A stretch of DNA of 64,000 nucleotides from Cordylochernes scorpioides (GCA_030710605.1 CP092880.1:13247639-13311638), one strand, 5' to 3'; shown: positions 34,109 through 44,834, numbered from the stretch's first letter. The notes: a model not told the origin generated them from the sequence alone. A program made the numbers and translations.

Positions 34109-35389
34109 GCTTGAAGATAAGAGGTTGCCTGGCCGGAATTCATTGTTCTTGAAATAACAGACACTTTGGCCAGTAGAATTTTTATTTTAATGGCAGAAGT
34201 GTCTCTTATTTCAGAAACTCCTTACTTAGGTTTCTCTCAAACAAATCTACTTAGTGTTTCAGCAAAGTTAGAATATATTTTATCAGTTTTACATACAAAA
34301 TATAAAAGATATTTCACGCGAACGTTTTTTCTTTGACAATACATCAACTCTCAACATCTATTAATGACATCTGTGAAAGATCTCCACCAAAAATCTTTCA
34401 TATTCTCTTATTGTTCGTTGGCATACGATAGCAAAGAAATTTCTTCTCAAAATATATTTCAATTAACCATATTTCATCATTATTAGTGTGATCCCCAATA
34501 AAAGAGAGAAATAAAATTTTAAAAATAGATCATATTCTCAAATAAAATAATTTCCAACCAATTCGTAGAGGAAATTCACTAACACGATAATTTCCAATTG
34601 ATCGTTTATAAATCGATCACGCTAGTAAATCTCTGCTATAGGTATTATATGTGTCATTTTCAGCATTCTTCACGCTCATCTTTAATGAAATTCACTAAAA
34701 TTTTCTCATGTTCTTAAATCTATAATAGGTTGTACGATAATTATTCTGAATGAGTTTCATTTACCATTCATGAAACATAACCGCAAAAGACCTCCAGAAA
34801 ATTATAAACCTATGTTTTCTAGGCTGTACGCTAGGAATCACCAAGAGAATGTATTCCACGTACTATTTGCAAACTATTTCCTAACAGCAAAAAAGAACTA
34901 TCGTTTGCTTCAATATCTTGAAGATAGAGGTTGCCTGGCCGCCATTCATAGTTCTTGAAAATGAAAGACACTTCGGCCAGAAAATGTTTTCTTGCATAAG
35001 TTTCTCTTATTATTCAATTTGTGTTTAATATACAGAGTGGGCTCCAAATGATGAGACTCTTTCAATCATTAATAGATACAAAATGTGCAGTGATGGAAGG
35101 CTGATACATACCCTGGCCTGTCACTGTCACCATCTAACCAAAGATGACATTCTGGGACACCTAGGGATGGGAAAACGCGGCACGATACAACCTGATGTAT
35201 CATCATAAACCCTTGGATACTCAAAATTAGAACAGCCTCATAAGAAATATATAGATAAAAAATGTCTTTTATTTCTTTTTGACCGAGCCTGTACTATCAT
35301 AGCACAATTCATAGCACCATTCGACACACTTATTGAACAGATCGGTGAAAGAAACTCACCCAGAAGCTATCATATTCCCTAATAGACCA
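34109..35389. other. non-coding; two copies of a small repeat related to the 226-bp element
   Basis: 34107-34200 and 34915-35010 share CTTGAAGATA.GAGGTTGCCTGGCCG…GACACTT.GGCCAG with the element at 12425-12650. This fits small foldback elements of the same group. No gene seen elsewhere in the stretch. Confidence 0.4.
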
Positions 35390-35680
35390 TTGGCGGCTAT
35401 ACGATAGCGATTCTCCACGGGGTGAGGGGATTCAAGACAAACGTCCACGTCTCCCCCACGCGCGGGGAGTAGGACGATAAATCACGTCGAACAGCTCAGC
35501 AATTTGTCCCATCGGACGGCTAAAACAACCACAATGATTGTTAAAAATTTGGCAACAATGGCGAGACCCCCAATCTAATTAAGGGTGCCCCATAAATCTG
35601 GGCTGTCATCGAGGGAGCGCCGCGGGAAATGATCCGTGCAACCAGATGATCAGAGCTCTAACTCAATAAGCTGCTACTGG
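35390..35680. other. GC-richer unique segment
   Basis: CCACGTCTCCCCCACGCGCG, AAAATTTGGCAACAATGGCG and GAGGGAGCGCCGCGGGAAAT stand out against AT-rich surroundings. No coding signal and no repeat. Candidate regulatory or conserved non-coding DNA, by composition only. Confidence 0.3.
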
Positions 35681-35682
35681 CG

Positions 35683-36890
35683 TTCCTTCCATGTTATGTT
35701 CTGTTCTAAGTGCCTCTCCCACCGAGTCATGTTCTGTTCTGAGTGCCTCTCCCATCCAGTCATGTTCTGTTTTAAATGCCTTTACTACCCAGTCATGTAC
35801 TGTACTAAGTGCCTTTACTACCCAGTCATGTTCTGTTCTAAGTGCCTTTACTACCCAGTCATGTTCTGTTCTATGTGCCTTTTCCACCCAGCCATGTTCT
35901 GTTCTAAGTGCCTTTACTACCCAGCCATGTTCTGTTCTAAGTGCCTTTACTACCCAGCCATGTTCTGTTCTAAGTGCCTTTACTACCCAGCCATGTTCTG
36001 TTCTAAGTACCTTTACTACCCAGCCATGTTCTGTTCTAAGTGCCTTTACTACCCAGCCATGTTCTGTTCTAAGTGCCTTTACTACCCAGCCATGTTCTGT
36101 TCTAAGTGCATTTACTACCCAGTTATGTTATGTTCTAAGTGCCTCTCACATCCAGTCATGTTCTGTTCTGAGTGCCTTCACTATCCAGTAATATTCTGTT
36201 CTAAGTGCCTTTACTACCCAGTCATGTTCTGTTCTAAGTGCCTCTCCCACTGAGTCATGTTCTGTTCTAAGTGCCTTTACTACCCAGTCATGTTCTGTTC
36301 TAAGTGCCTCTCCTACCCAGCCATGTTCTGTTCTAAGTGCCTTTACTACCCAGTTATGTTCTGTTCTAAGTGCCTCTCACATCCAGTCATGTTCTGTTCT
36401 GAGTGCCTTTACTACCCAGTCATATTCTGTTCTAAGTGCCTCTCCTACCCAGCCATGTTCTGTTCTAAGTGCATTTACTACCCAGTTATGTTCTGTTCTA
36501 AGTGCCTCTCACATCCAGTCATGTTCTGCTCTGAGTGCCTTTATTACTAAGCCATATTCCTGTTCTGTTTTAAGAGCCTTTACTAACCAGCCATTTTCCT
36601 GTTCTGCTCTAAGTGCCTCTCCCAAACAGCCATATTTATGTTTTGTTCTAAGTGCCTCTACTACCCAGCCATATTCATGTTCTATTTCAAGTGCCTTTAC
36701 TATCCAGCCATATTCCTGTTCTGTTCTTAATGCCTCTCCCACCCAATTCTTATCCTGTTCTGTTCTAAGTGCCTCTCCCACGCAGCTATATTTATGTTTT
36801 GTTCTAACTACCTTTAATACCCAGCCATATTCCTGTTCTTTTCTACGTGCCTTTTTCAACCAACTTGATCCTCTTCTGTTCTAAGTGCCT
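35683..36890. repeat. 33-bp minisatellite changing to 39-bp units
   Basis: From 35690 to about 36545 the unit is 33 bp (ATGTTCTGTTCTAAGTGCCT-TTACTACCCAGCC). From about 36546 to 36890 a 6-bp insertion (TTCCTG/TTTATG) after ATA makes it 39 bp. Both periods are multiples of three, leaving long frames (MFCSKCLYYPA repeats on plus; 13-residue repeats on minus). Presumed non-coding. Confidence 0.85.
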
Positions 36891-37710
36891 CCCCTTCCCG
36901 TGAGTCAAAGCTCTTTTTCGTGTTCCATTCGAATGCTTTGTCTAGCAGTGAAAGTTAAAACTGGTTGTGTTCTTAATGTATCTTTTGGTCTCGTGTGAGA
37001 TACAGTATCTTATATGAATATTTTTCATGGCTTTAAGCACTGTTTTCGATCATGTTTTAGGCTAACCGTATTCAAAATGGATATTTTATTCATAATCACG
37101 TTTTTGAAAAAGGCTTTTCTCTTTTCGTGATACTTTAGATATTATTTCGAGCTATTTCCCCCCCGTAAATTGCTTCCTGATTTCCTTTTGGATTACATAA
37201 CTTCCAGGCTTTTATTTATTGTTTGAGTCAAAAGGCGATCCATTGAATATATTTATATAAAAAGGATGTATCTAGATCTGTGAAACAAAAAAAAAATCAT
37301 TGAATATTTCGAAGGATTGCTCTCTCTTTATCAATTTAATTGACAATTTAATAGATCCAGGTACGCTGATTGATGATCTTTTTTAATTTTTGATTAATTT
37401 CCAGGAGATTTAAATCAATATGATTGTTACCATTATCACATTTTAAATACCAGACGGGCATTATTTGTTCCACTTCCGTCAAATGTTAGAGAGAGATACT
37501 AGCTCACTATATAGATTCTAAAAAAATCTTCTTATTCCTATTTCGCTATTTTTATATAAATTTCATTTATTGATTACATTCCCAGCCATTGCCGGTCCCA
37601 AGGCTGTGTAAAAAAGGAGGAGTGGGATCAGTAACACCAGGGTTCAGCTAGCCTGACTGATAGACCTGGCAAGAGATCCTGATCCAGAAATACAGGATAA
37701 GCAGCGTCTT
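36891..37710. other. non-coding
   Basis: AT-rich DNA without recognisable element or gene. Confidence 0.3.
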
Positions 37711-37724
37711 TATTCCAAGTTAAG

Positions 37725-37833
37725 CCATTTTTTATTTCCCACTTTCATAGGTTTTCCCGTCTTGTAACCCCAAGGAGAATCCTCTGTAAGACCTGTGTGT
37801 CTTAATAAAGGCTTTTGTGTGTGTGTGTGTGTG
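37725..37833 (+). mobile_element. short LINE 3' end with (GT)n tail and 14-bp TSD
   Basis: Flanked by TATTCCAAGTTAAG at 37711-37724 and 37834-37847. The 109-bp insert ends AATAAAGGCTTTT(GT)9, matching the tail of the element ending at 47810 (which has (TTG)n instead). It is a severely 5'-truncated insertion. Confidence 0.75.
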
Positions 37834-38299
37834 TATTCCAAGTTAAGAGCAGCTGCCCACATGGCATCTGTACTTAATGACGGCCATTCAATATTGAAGC
37901 CAAGTCGGCCCACACGATTCTGAAAAAAAAAACAAAAAACATCTTCTTATTCCTAAACCAATTATTGGAAATGTTTCATATAAATTGCTGGCCACCGTAA
38001 ATGCAACAACCTGAAAGAAGCATGCAAATAGTATGACATTTACAACATGCATTAGTGGAGGTGATATATGCAAATGATAAGGAGTTCGCTCAGACCTAAC
38101 AACTAAATCAGTCACATTTTACTTCATTATGATTGACAAATATCCTCTCTATAATACCGTCATGCAGAAAAATCTAAACAAACAAACTGGGGATTCTATA
38201 TGCTGGAAAAAAATAAGATAAGTAGAAACGTGGAAGGATATTCACCCTACCTAAGAACCAACCGGGCAGAATTTTACTTTTATAAATAAACTTAGAAAA

Positions 38300-38516
38300 A
38301 TGCTCCAATGGCCCCCGATTCTTGCAAAAGTCCAACCCCACCAGCGAATGCAAGTAACCAAACGGGGAAATGGCACATTTGTAAGTGCAAAGTCGAACTG
38401 TTTTTCACATGTGTAGCCATGTGGGTACTTACAGTAAAAGCAGTCGCCTACTTCTACCCACCATGAAAATAATGGCCTGTACCACGTGTATACAAGGGAT
38501 AAGCAAAAAAAAAAAT
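38300..38516 (+). mobile_element. SINE body copy without tRNA head
   Basis: GCCCCCGATTCTTGCAAAAG through CAGTAAAAGCAGTCGCCTAC to GGGATAAGC and an A-rich tail. The tRNA-like head is absent, as expected for 5' truncation. Confidence 0.7.
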
Positions 38517-38895
38517 AATAATAAACCGAGTAATATCCGTTCTACAAACTGATAGAACGACAGACAGCGAATTTTTACCTTAAAATGATGTTGATTATTA
38601 ATATGACTTTTATCATAAACATTTTCGGTACCAAATTGACGTTTAATTTGATTTTCTCTACTTCCCTCAAAATTTTCGAAAAAGACCCTGCTCAATATAG
38701 CGATTCAAAAAAACATCTTATTTATTCCAAGCAATTTATTAGAAATGTTTTCATAAATTTAATTACCATCTATTGATAAAAATCTGTAACAATTAATTTC
38801 TGACAATGTGTTTATTTTTTTATATCTATTGACAAATTTATCTCTATTATTTTTAATTTGGCGAAACCGCTGAGAGGGTTCACAACTGATAAATT

Positions 38896-39200
38896 GGGGT
38901 CTGTGGAAGGATGGTCTAAACCGTTGATTTTCGACCGCTACGACCCGGGTTCGATTCGCGCATTGGGAACTTTTTTATGATAAAAAAAGCTCCAAAATGG
39001 CCCCCGATTCTGGCAAAAGTCTAACCCCACCAGCGAGTGCAAGTAACCAAACGGGGCTCCGGCAAATTTGTAAGTGCAGAGTTGAACTGCTTTTCACATG
39101 TGTAGACATGTGGTGCACTTACAGTAAAAGCAGTCGCCTACTTCTACCCACCATGATAATCATGGCCTGTACCACGTGTACTTGGGATAAGCAAAAAATT
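38896..39200 (+). mobile_element. tRNA-derived SINE, full-length copy C
   Basis: GGGGTCTGTGGAAGGATGGTC … CCCGGGTTCGATTCGCGCATTGG (B box with one change), then the standard body and GGGATAAGCAAAAA. It lies just after GAAACCGCTGAGAGGGTTCAC, a piece of the MITE family seen at 20.4 and 63.85 kb. Confidence 0.75.
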
Positions 39201-39384
39201 ATATATAAAAAAAGAAATATAAGTTTTCAATTAAAGATATTCATGTACTTCTCAATTCCCAAATCATTATAAAGCCGTATTTATATAAAATATTAGTATA
39301 TTTTTTCTCGAGATACTTAATATGTTCGAAGTGTTTGCGTTGAGAAGTCTCAAATGTCTAAATACATTTTTATTTTTTTTTTCG

Positions 39385-39770
39385 GCTTAGAGCGCTATGT
39401 CCCCCTAGAGACACTTTTACTACAAAGGTAAACTAAACATTGAAAGAGAGAGAGAGAGAAAGATATTTGAAATATGTACAAGAATTAGTATGCAAGTTAG
39501 TTAAATGAAAAGAGAAAAATATCAACACAATTGAAATATGTACAAAGGGTTGGTATGCAAATATATTTAAATGAAATCAAATTTTAAAGTATTGTGTGTA
39601 TTCGAGGAAAACAATATACAGATTCAAGAAAGTTTAAAAAAATATTTTATAATGAACATATGGAATATTTTAGAAAAGTATTAATTTAAAACTATGCTAA
39701 ACAGAGGTAATTTATAAATAAAAGCGTTTCAAAGGAATTTAGTAGTTTTTTATAAATCTGCAAAATGAGT
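39385..39770 (-). mobile_element. R1-like LINE 3' UTR
   Basis: Reverse complement of the 12.7-13.06 kb copy: AGAGCGCTATGTCCCCCTAG-AGACACTT at the 3' end, GTACAAAGGGTTGGTATGCA further in. Contains a (GA)n tract at 39446-39460. Confidence 0.6.
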
Positions 39771-40004
39771 TGAATTTTATATATTTGGAAATATATCTTT
39801 TTGTGAATATTTACCATCATTGCTCTTGTTTTGATATCATCAACCTCATTTTCTCTTACAAGTTCCTCAAAGTTATTTGAAAATGAGCAAAATATTTTAA
39901 AAATAATATTATATAATTGAATAATTTTACAGTAATATAAAATTCAATAAAAAATAGCATTCTTTTTTAATTAAAAAGACATATATTGGATCGAAATATA
40001 TATA

Positions 40005-40278
40005 CACCTATCCTCCTATTTACACGGTAGATACGTTCCTGAGAAAAACGTGTAAATCGGGGGATAGGTGTACACAGAAATAAAAATAAAATGCATTGAC
40101 AGGTTAAAATATGTAGTCAGCACATAAGCTCGGGATTCCTCGTGAGATGTGTACACAGCGCATGTGTTCAATCACAGTAGCATTTAGTATAGTGCGATAA
40201 AAACAAAAAACTTATTTGGAAAACCGTGTAAAAGCGAAAACGTGTAAAACAAGTACTGTGTAAATCGGGGGGTAGGTG
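40005..40278. mobile_element. TA-flanked MITE, family B, copy 2
   Basis: 274 bp, nearly identical to 4976-5257 apart from a few changes and an 8-bp shorter A-rich stretch. TA at 40003-40004 and 40279-40280. High similarity suggests recent spread. Confidence 0.75.
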
Positions 40279-40534
40279 TATTGTAGCGTAGAAATCAGGT
40301 CTTGGAATATCTTAAGATATAAAAGTATTTATTGATGACGTCAGTACGACTAGTTGACTATTATTAACAAATTAACCAAACTATCTGCAGCTAGAGAATC
40401 TTGACCAAGCAAGCAAAGAAATATTTTAAAGATGATTTTACAAATACAGAGTAATATATATTTTTATAATCTGTTGAATATTTTCATTGAATAATATTAA
40501 ATTAAATAATTTCTTCGCCACACACACAATATAT

Positions 40535-40600
40535 ATTTTTACCAATATTTCAGTTATGGCTAAACGCCAACTTTTTTCAAGGTATTATAACATATTAATG
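40535..40600 (-). ncRNA. decayed hammerhead-like repeat
   Basis: Complement reads AATACCTTGAAAAAAGTTGGCG…AACTGAAATATTGGTAAA, a mutated version of the motif at 51184-51231 (stem II interrupted). Confidence 0.35.
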
Positions 40601-40616
40601 CATTAATATATTGTAA

Positions 40617-40933
40617 CTAGCCGAATGGCCCGGGCAACGCCCGGATTTTACCCGATTAAATGCTTTTATTCAAATACTATTCGTTACAATTATAAATTGG
40701 CGCCTTGGATGTCATTCTTGCATAATATATATATGAGTTTTAAAAATTGTAAAAAAAAAACTGCATCGACCGGGAATCGAACCCGGGCCGCCCGCGTGGC
40801 AGGCGAGCATTCTACCACTGAACCACCGATGGTTATGAGAAATGGCCATATTTGGGTATTTATTCCATTCACAAAAACAAACGATGACAGAATTGATTAA
40901 GAAAGAATTGATTATGACGCTGATAACTGTATA
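40617..40933 (-). mobile_element. Helitron-like element, copy 3, carrying a tRNA-Gly
   Basis: The minus-strand 3' end is CCGGGCGTTGCCCGGGCCAT-TCGGCTAG followed by T: a hairpin, then CTAG as in Helitrons. The 5' end (TATATACAGTTATCAGCGTC) matches copies 1 and 2. The interior differs from theirs and contains a 71-bp tRNA gene. The element lies between oppositely oriented hammerhead-like repeats. Confidence 0.55.
40762..40832 (-). tRNA. tRNA-Gly (anticodon GCC)
   Basis: Minus strand CCATCGGTGGTTCAGTGGTA … CTCGC-CTGCCAC-GCGGG (anticodon loop with GCC) … CCGGG-TTCGATT-CCCGG T arm … ATGCA. The cloverleaf folds apart from a C-C mismatch at the first acceptor pair, where animal tRNA-Gly has G1. A run of nine T follows directly, a polymerase III terminator. 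Boxes A and B are intact. It sits in a Helitron-like element, so it may be a captured copy. Transcription is likely, but function is doubtful because of position 1. Confidence 0.85.
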
Positions 40934-40975
40934 TATTAATACCTTGATAAAGGTTGGCGTTCAGCCACATACATA
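40925..40975 (+). ncRNA. hammerhead-like repeat, interrupted
   Basis: TTAATACCTTGATAAAGGTTGGCGTTCAGCCA is the first half of the motif. The second half (ACTGAAATATTGGTAAAATA) resumes at about 41158 after an inserted LINE 3' end. Confidence 0.4.
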
Positions 40976-40989
40976 TACATACCTACACC

Positions 40990-41150
40990 CGAACTCAAGG
41001 CGACTAGTAGCTCCTGATAGGATCCAGACGTCCCTTCGGAAAAGTCTTTGTTTGGTGTTAAAATTTCTCTTTATTTTTTATTCTAATTTTAAACTTTCAT
41101 TTTGCTATTAACTAAATGCCAATAAACTTGTTTTAATTGTAAATTGTCAT
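40990..41150 (+). mobile_element. 3' UTR fragment of the ORF1-type LINE
   Basis: GATAGGATCCAGACGTCCCT-TCGGAAAAGTC is the complement of the 3' UTR at 20.11-20.16 kb. It splits a hammerhead-like repeat into 40925-40970 and 41158-41200. Confidence 0.5.
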
Positions 41151-41454
41151 ACCCACAACTGAAATATTGGTAAAATAAATATTTTGATTCAATATATGCA
41201 TTTTTAATTAAAGATCTATTTATGGATTGCTCTATTTTTAAAACGATATAATTCTTCAAAATGTTACTCAGTTTTATTCTAAAGTATTATGCTCAACATT
41301 GGGTTTCACAACTCGGTATGTGACCAATTATCTCACTGTATAGTTGGTATTTCCTGATGATATTTATTATTGAGAAAATAATTTAGAGTTTTAATTTTTT
41401 ATTATCAGTTGTAATCTATAGATGAAAATTTTGCCTGTAGGATATTAATTTAAA

Positions 41455-41882
41455 GAGACAAGGGTCGCCTCTCCCGTCAAAATAGACGTCAAAACCAGAC
41501 CCCATCTATTGACCATCGCCGCAAACTAGCGGCCTCGGGTCGGGAACAAAGCCACAACACCAGCTTTGGCAAACTGAAAAGCGTCCACCTAAAGACCATG
41601 GTTTCGGGTTAATGGCCCTCGTCAGTCTAGGGCGGACTTTATTCCATGAGATCCACACGGGATCTAATGGAATCTTGACAATCTACCAAAGAGGTGTTTA
41701 GCTGGCAAAGTGGCTGGGCCAAATCTATGGCTAAAATATAGATAGAAATTTTGCCGGGAGGATATTGATTTAAATAGACAAAGGTCGCCTCTCCCGTTAA
41801 ATAGACATCAAAACCAGACGCTATCTATAGATGGCGTCTGGTTTTGATGTCTATTTTGACGGTAGAGGCGACCCTTATCTCT
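41455..41882. mobile_element. MITE family A cluster (one inside or beside another)
   Basis: One arm plus core (41460-41740) is followed by a second element start (AAAGGTCGCCTCTCCCGTTA) at 41780. That start folds back almost at once on GATGGCGTCTGGTTTTGATG…GGCGACCCTTATCTC, giving a short perfect foldback at 41780-41880. Confidence 0.55.
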
Positions 41883-42229
41883 TTAGTTATATTCTGTGTA
41901 GAATATGGTGAATATATCCGTGTGAACGGAGTTGAAGGAAGTCAGAAGATAAAAGCTCATATGGAATACTAAACCAGCCGTTCTTCATTCCTTAGGAAGT
42001 TCAAAAAAGAAGAAGAAAAAGTTGAAGAATACGATAAGGCGGTAATTAATTGAGCCTTCAGGTCAAGTTAATTAAGTATTCGTGAAAAAAAGTTTTAGAG
42101 GGACCTCATTATGATGATATTTGCTTAACGATTTCATCGAATCCAAAGATATGAAATATGAAATCAAAAAATAAACTTTAGAAGAAAAACAAAAATACAA
42201 TTTAGATTTCCCAAGCATAATAACGGATT

Positions 42230-42822
42230 TTATTGGATTTAAAATGGCTACTTTAAAGAACAACACAAATGAAACTTTTAAAAGCTTCTTCCCTAACAAC
42301 ATACCAAAATATTTCCGGGCAAACTTTCATAATTCTCTTTTTTTTTCTAATCATGGGATTTTCAGAAGCTTTATAAAAAGTGGAAGATTCGAGTTGTTTT
42401 TGTGGACATGAGGAACAAACCTCAATACATCTTTTACTGGATTGTCCTGTTTTTCAAGACTATAGAATTGACAATAATTCAATAGTAACAGATCCAAAGA
42501 TTATTAATTTCAGTAAAGAAATGTATGTTAAATTCAATACCTTTTGTAGATATATTTTAAATTATATAGCAACAAATATCTTTTAATAAACTGATAATTT
42601 ATATTATGCTGATTGTACATATTGTCAGACACTTCTTTCTTTTGTACACAGTTCTTTTTTCTCTCTCTTTCTCATTGTTAACATCATATGGCCATTCTAT
42701 TCACGGCCTAAAATATTGTATATATATGTATAGACAAATGTCATACGTGTATGACAGTGCAAGTTTCCCTAGGGGGACATAGCGCTTTAAATTGAAATAA
42801 AATTGTAAAAATTGTGGTTGAA
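42230..42822 (+). mobile_element. R1-like LINE, 5'-truncated copy
   Basis: 3' part of the reverse transcriptase frame, then a 3' UTR ending GTGCAAGTTTCCCTAGGGGG-ACATAGCGCTTTAAATTGAAATAAAATTG. The same end is seen at 12.99-13.06 and 39.38 kb. Confidence 0.65.
42240..42586 (+). pseudogene. non-LTR reverse transcriptase C-terminus, frameshifted
   Basis: The first part reads FKSFFPNNIPKYFRANFHNS then FFSNHGIFRSF, matching RSFFVLGIPRFFRPNFYN of the LINE at 60.76-62.68 kb. After a frameshift near 42380 comes the zinc-binding tail SSCFCGHEEQTSIHLLLDCP (42380-42440), the C-x-C…H…C arrangement typical of R1/Jockey-type C-termini, and a stop at 42584-42586. Everything upstream (endonuclease, reverse transcriptase core) is missing. 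Confidence 0.65.
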
Positions 42823-43141
42823 AAGGATTTCCCTGTACCAAAATCACTTTATTAGGTACCGCTTAAAAAGAGCAACCTAGTTTGTGATATTAGCAACAAT
42901 GAATAATATATATAAAAAAAAGGCATATCCTGACCAGGAGCACATGTGTTTTACAGATGGCAGAGCGCCATCTGGTGAAACAGAAATCAACTAAACATTG
43001 ATTTAACCTTTTACCCGAAAGCTTGCACCTATGCATCAATAAAAGAAACTCGTCTTCCTTCACCATGTTTTTCGTCTAATTGATTTAACCTGTTCCCTGA
43101 TTTTTGGCCAACCCAATATCTTGATAAATCAAGAAAAGCCA

Positions 43142-43183
43142 TCCACGAACGTGTTTCGCGCTGTTGGCGTTCGTCAGCGTGGA
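43142..43183 (-). ncRNA. hammerhead-ribozyme-like motif, best paired example
   Basis: Minus strand in order: TCCACG (43183-43178), CTGACGA (43177-43171), hairpin ACGCCAACAGCGC (43170-43158; 3 G-C pairs), GAAA (43157-43154), CACG, T-T (43149-43148), CGTGGA (43147-43142). Stem I pairs perfectly over 6 bp. Stem III would be only A-U and C-G around a 2-base loop. All core residues of a hammerhead (CUGANGA, GAAA, U-H) are present. It lies beside Penelope-like sequence (ACCCGAAAGCTT at 43015-43030). Confidence 0.5.
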
Positions 43184-43313
43184 GCAGGCTGTACCATTGC
43201 GACCAAAAATATTTTTGGTCCCAGAGGCTTCTTGAGAATTCAAGAAATGGGTATTTAATGCCAAACTTGCGTAAATGAATAATATGCGAAGGTTATTCAC
43301 ACATTAAACAAAA

Positions 43314-43385
43314 TGTTAAAGCGGGATTCGATCCCGGTTCATGACTGTCAGGAATCGAGGGTGTTACCCACTCTTCCACCGTTGA
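43314..43385 (-). other. tRNA-like segment
   Basis: Complement contains GGTGGAAGAGTGGGTAACAC (A-box-like) and GGGATCGAATCCCG (T-arm-like). It could be a degenerate Ser/Leu-type tRNA or the head of another SINE. Acceptor strands do not pair. Confidence 0.3.
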
Positions 43386-43389
43386 GAAT

Positions 43390-44060
43390 GATGAAAGTTT
43401 GGCCGGTAATATTTTGGTGTGTTGTTAGAGAAGAAGGTCTGAAAGGTTTCATTTGTGTTGTTCTTCAATGTAGCCATTTTAAATTCAATAAAATCCGTTA
43501 TTATGCTTGGGACATCTTATTTGTATTTTTGTTTTTCTTCTAAAGTCTAAGATTTAGGCCTGCTTTTAGAGAGATGAAGAGAATTGGGGGATAGATGGTT
43601 AGATGGAGGAATTCTCTTTGACGACAGAGGATTTATCTAGGGATATATCAAATCTCAACTGCTATTTGAAGAACTTCAAGACTCTTAGAAACAAATTTCT
43701 AAGGTAAAAGCTCTGAAAAAATTACAAGAGTGCTACAGAATCATTAAGGAGTTCCAAACATTAGCTAATGAAAGGATACGATATTTCGACGACTAAAGAA
43801 GAACTTGGATAAAGCCCGAAAACACTGAAGAAATTTAAAATGGCCAAACACTTTTATAACTTTTTATGTACTTATTACAATTTTTTAAATATAAGATAGA
43901 ACTTTTTTTCCTTTTATATTTTAAGATATTTTACATTTTTGATTACATTTTTTATAAAAATATTTTCATGCACAAATTTCTCCCACCTACTCTGTATTTT
44001 AATTGATTTCAACTGTGATATTATAACACTATGCGGCGCTGAGTTTGTGTATACAAAGAT
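43390..44060. other. non-coding, no gene
   Basis: No element recognised. A 99-codon antisense frame at 43914-44213 overlaps the hammerhead-like repeat and has no motif. Confidence 0.3.
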
Positions 44061-44064
44061 GTAA

Positions 44065-44107
44065 TGCCTCGATAAAGGTTGGCGTTCAGCCAGCCGAAAT
44101 ATTGGCA
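44065..44107 (+). ncRNA. hammerhead-like repeat with strong stem II
   Basis: TGCC (44065-44068), TCGATAAA (44069-44076), stem II GGTTGGC with GCCAGCC (44077-44083, 44089-44095; loop GTTCA), GAAA (44096-44099), TATT, GGCA (44104-44107). Stem I pairs TGCC with GGCA. The core is mutated from CUGANGA, so this copy is probably inactive. The stem II pairing is kept by compensating differences relative to 51.2 kb (AGTTGGC/GCCAACT). Confidence 0.5.
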
Positions 44108-44110
44108 AAA

Positions 44111-44834
44111 TAAATATTTTATTAAATCCAATATATGGCTTTTTATTATCTAATGAATCAAATATGGATTGCTCTATTTTCAAAACTTTTATAAATGTGA
44201 AAAAATAGTACAAATGTGAAATTGTACTGCGATAAGGTGGATAAATTAAGAAAAATACATCTCCTCACGCGTATGTGGTAACCTTTCTTGATTAATCAAG
44301 AATAGGTATTTGGCTAAATCTGGATTAATTAAAAATTAACGAATAACCATCAGAGACTTTCAGTCCACAATAAGGAGATGTATTTTTCTTAGTTTTATAG
44401 GTCTACCATGATGTGTATTCACAGTTGTATTTTGGGATAGCTTGAAATACTAAAGAACCGTAAAGAAATTCCAAAGGCCTACGAAGAGGCCTTTAAAATA
44501 CCTTCAAACACCACAGAATGCTTTAAGAGGTCCAGAACAACTCTAAAGAACAATCAAGGGAGATTAGCTGGATGGAAATTGCAAGACCTTGGAGTTAATA
44601 GGAATTCTTGGAGAGGGCCAGAAGAATTCTGAAGAAACCAGAAGCAAGGCCGCAGTTTGACTGATAAAGATGAGAAAGAGGTTTCGGTGTCTATTCCAAA
44701 GAAAAAAAAAAGTTAAAATATAATAATAATTTTTAAATATCAACTATATATTTTAAAGCTCCTTTTTATACATTCTTAATTAAACTTATTAAGAAGATAT
44801 ACCTGAAGCTAGAGAGAAAATAAATATAAATAAC
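44111..44834. other. non-coding, no gene
   Basis: Contains an inverted pair around 44240-44400 (AAATACATCTCC…GGAGATGTATTT). Otherwise featureless. Confidence 0.35.

Noticed and set aside
21778-36890. CRISPR array
   Set aside because: Repeats are directly adjacent without unique spacers, the genome is animal, and no cas genes are present.
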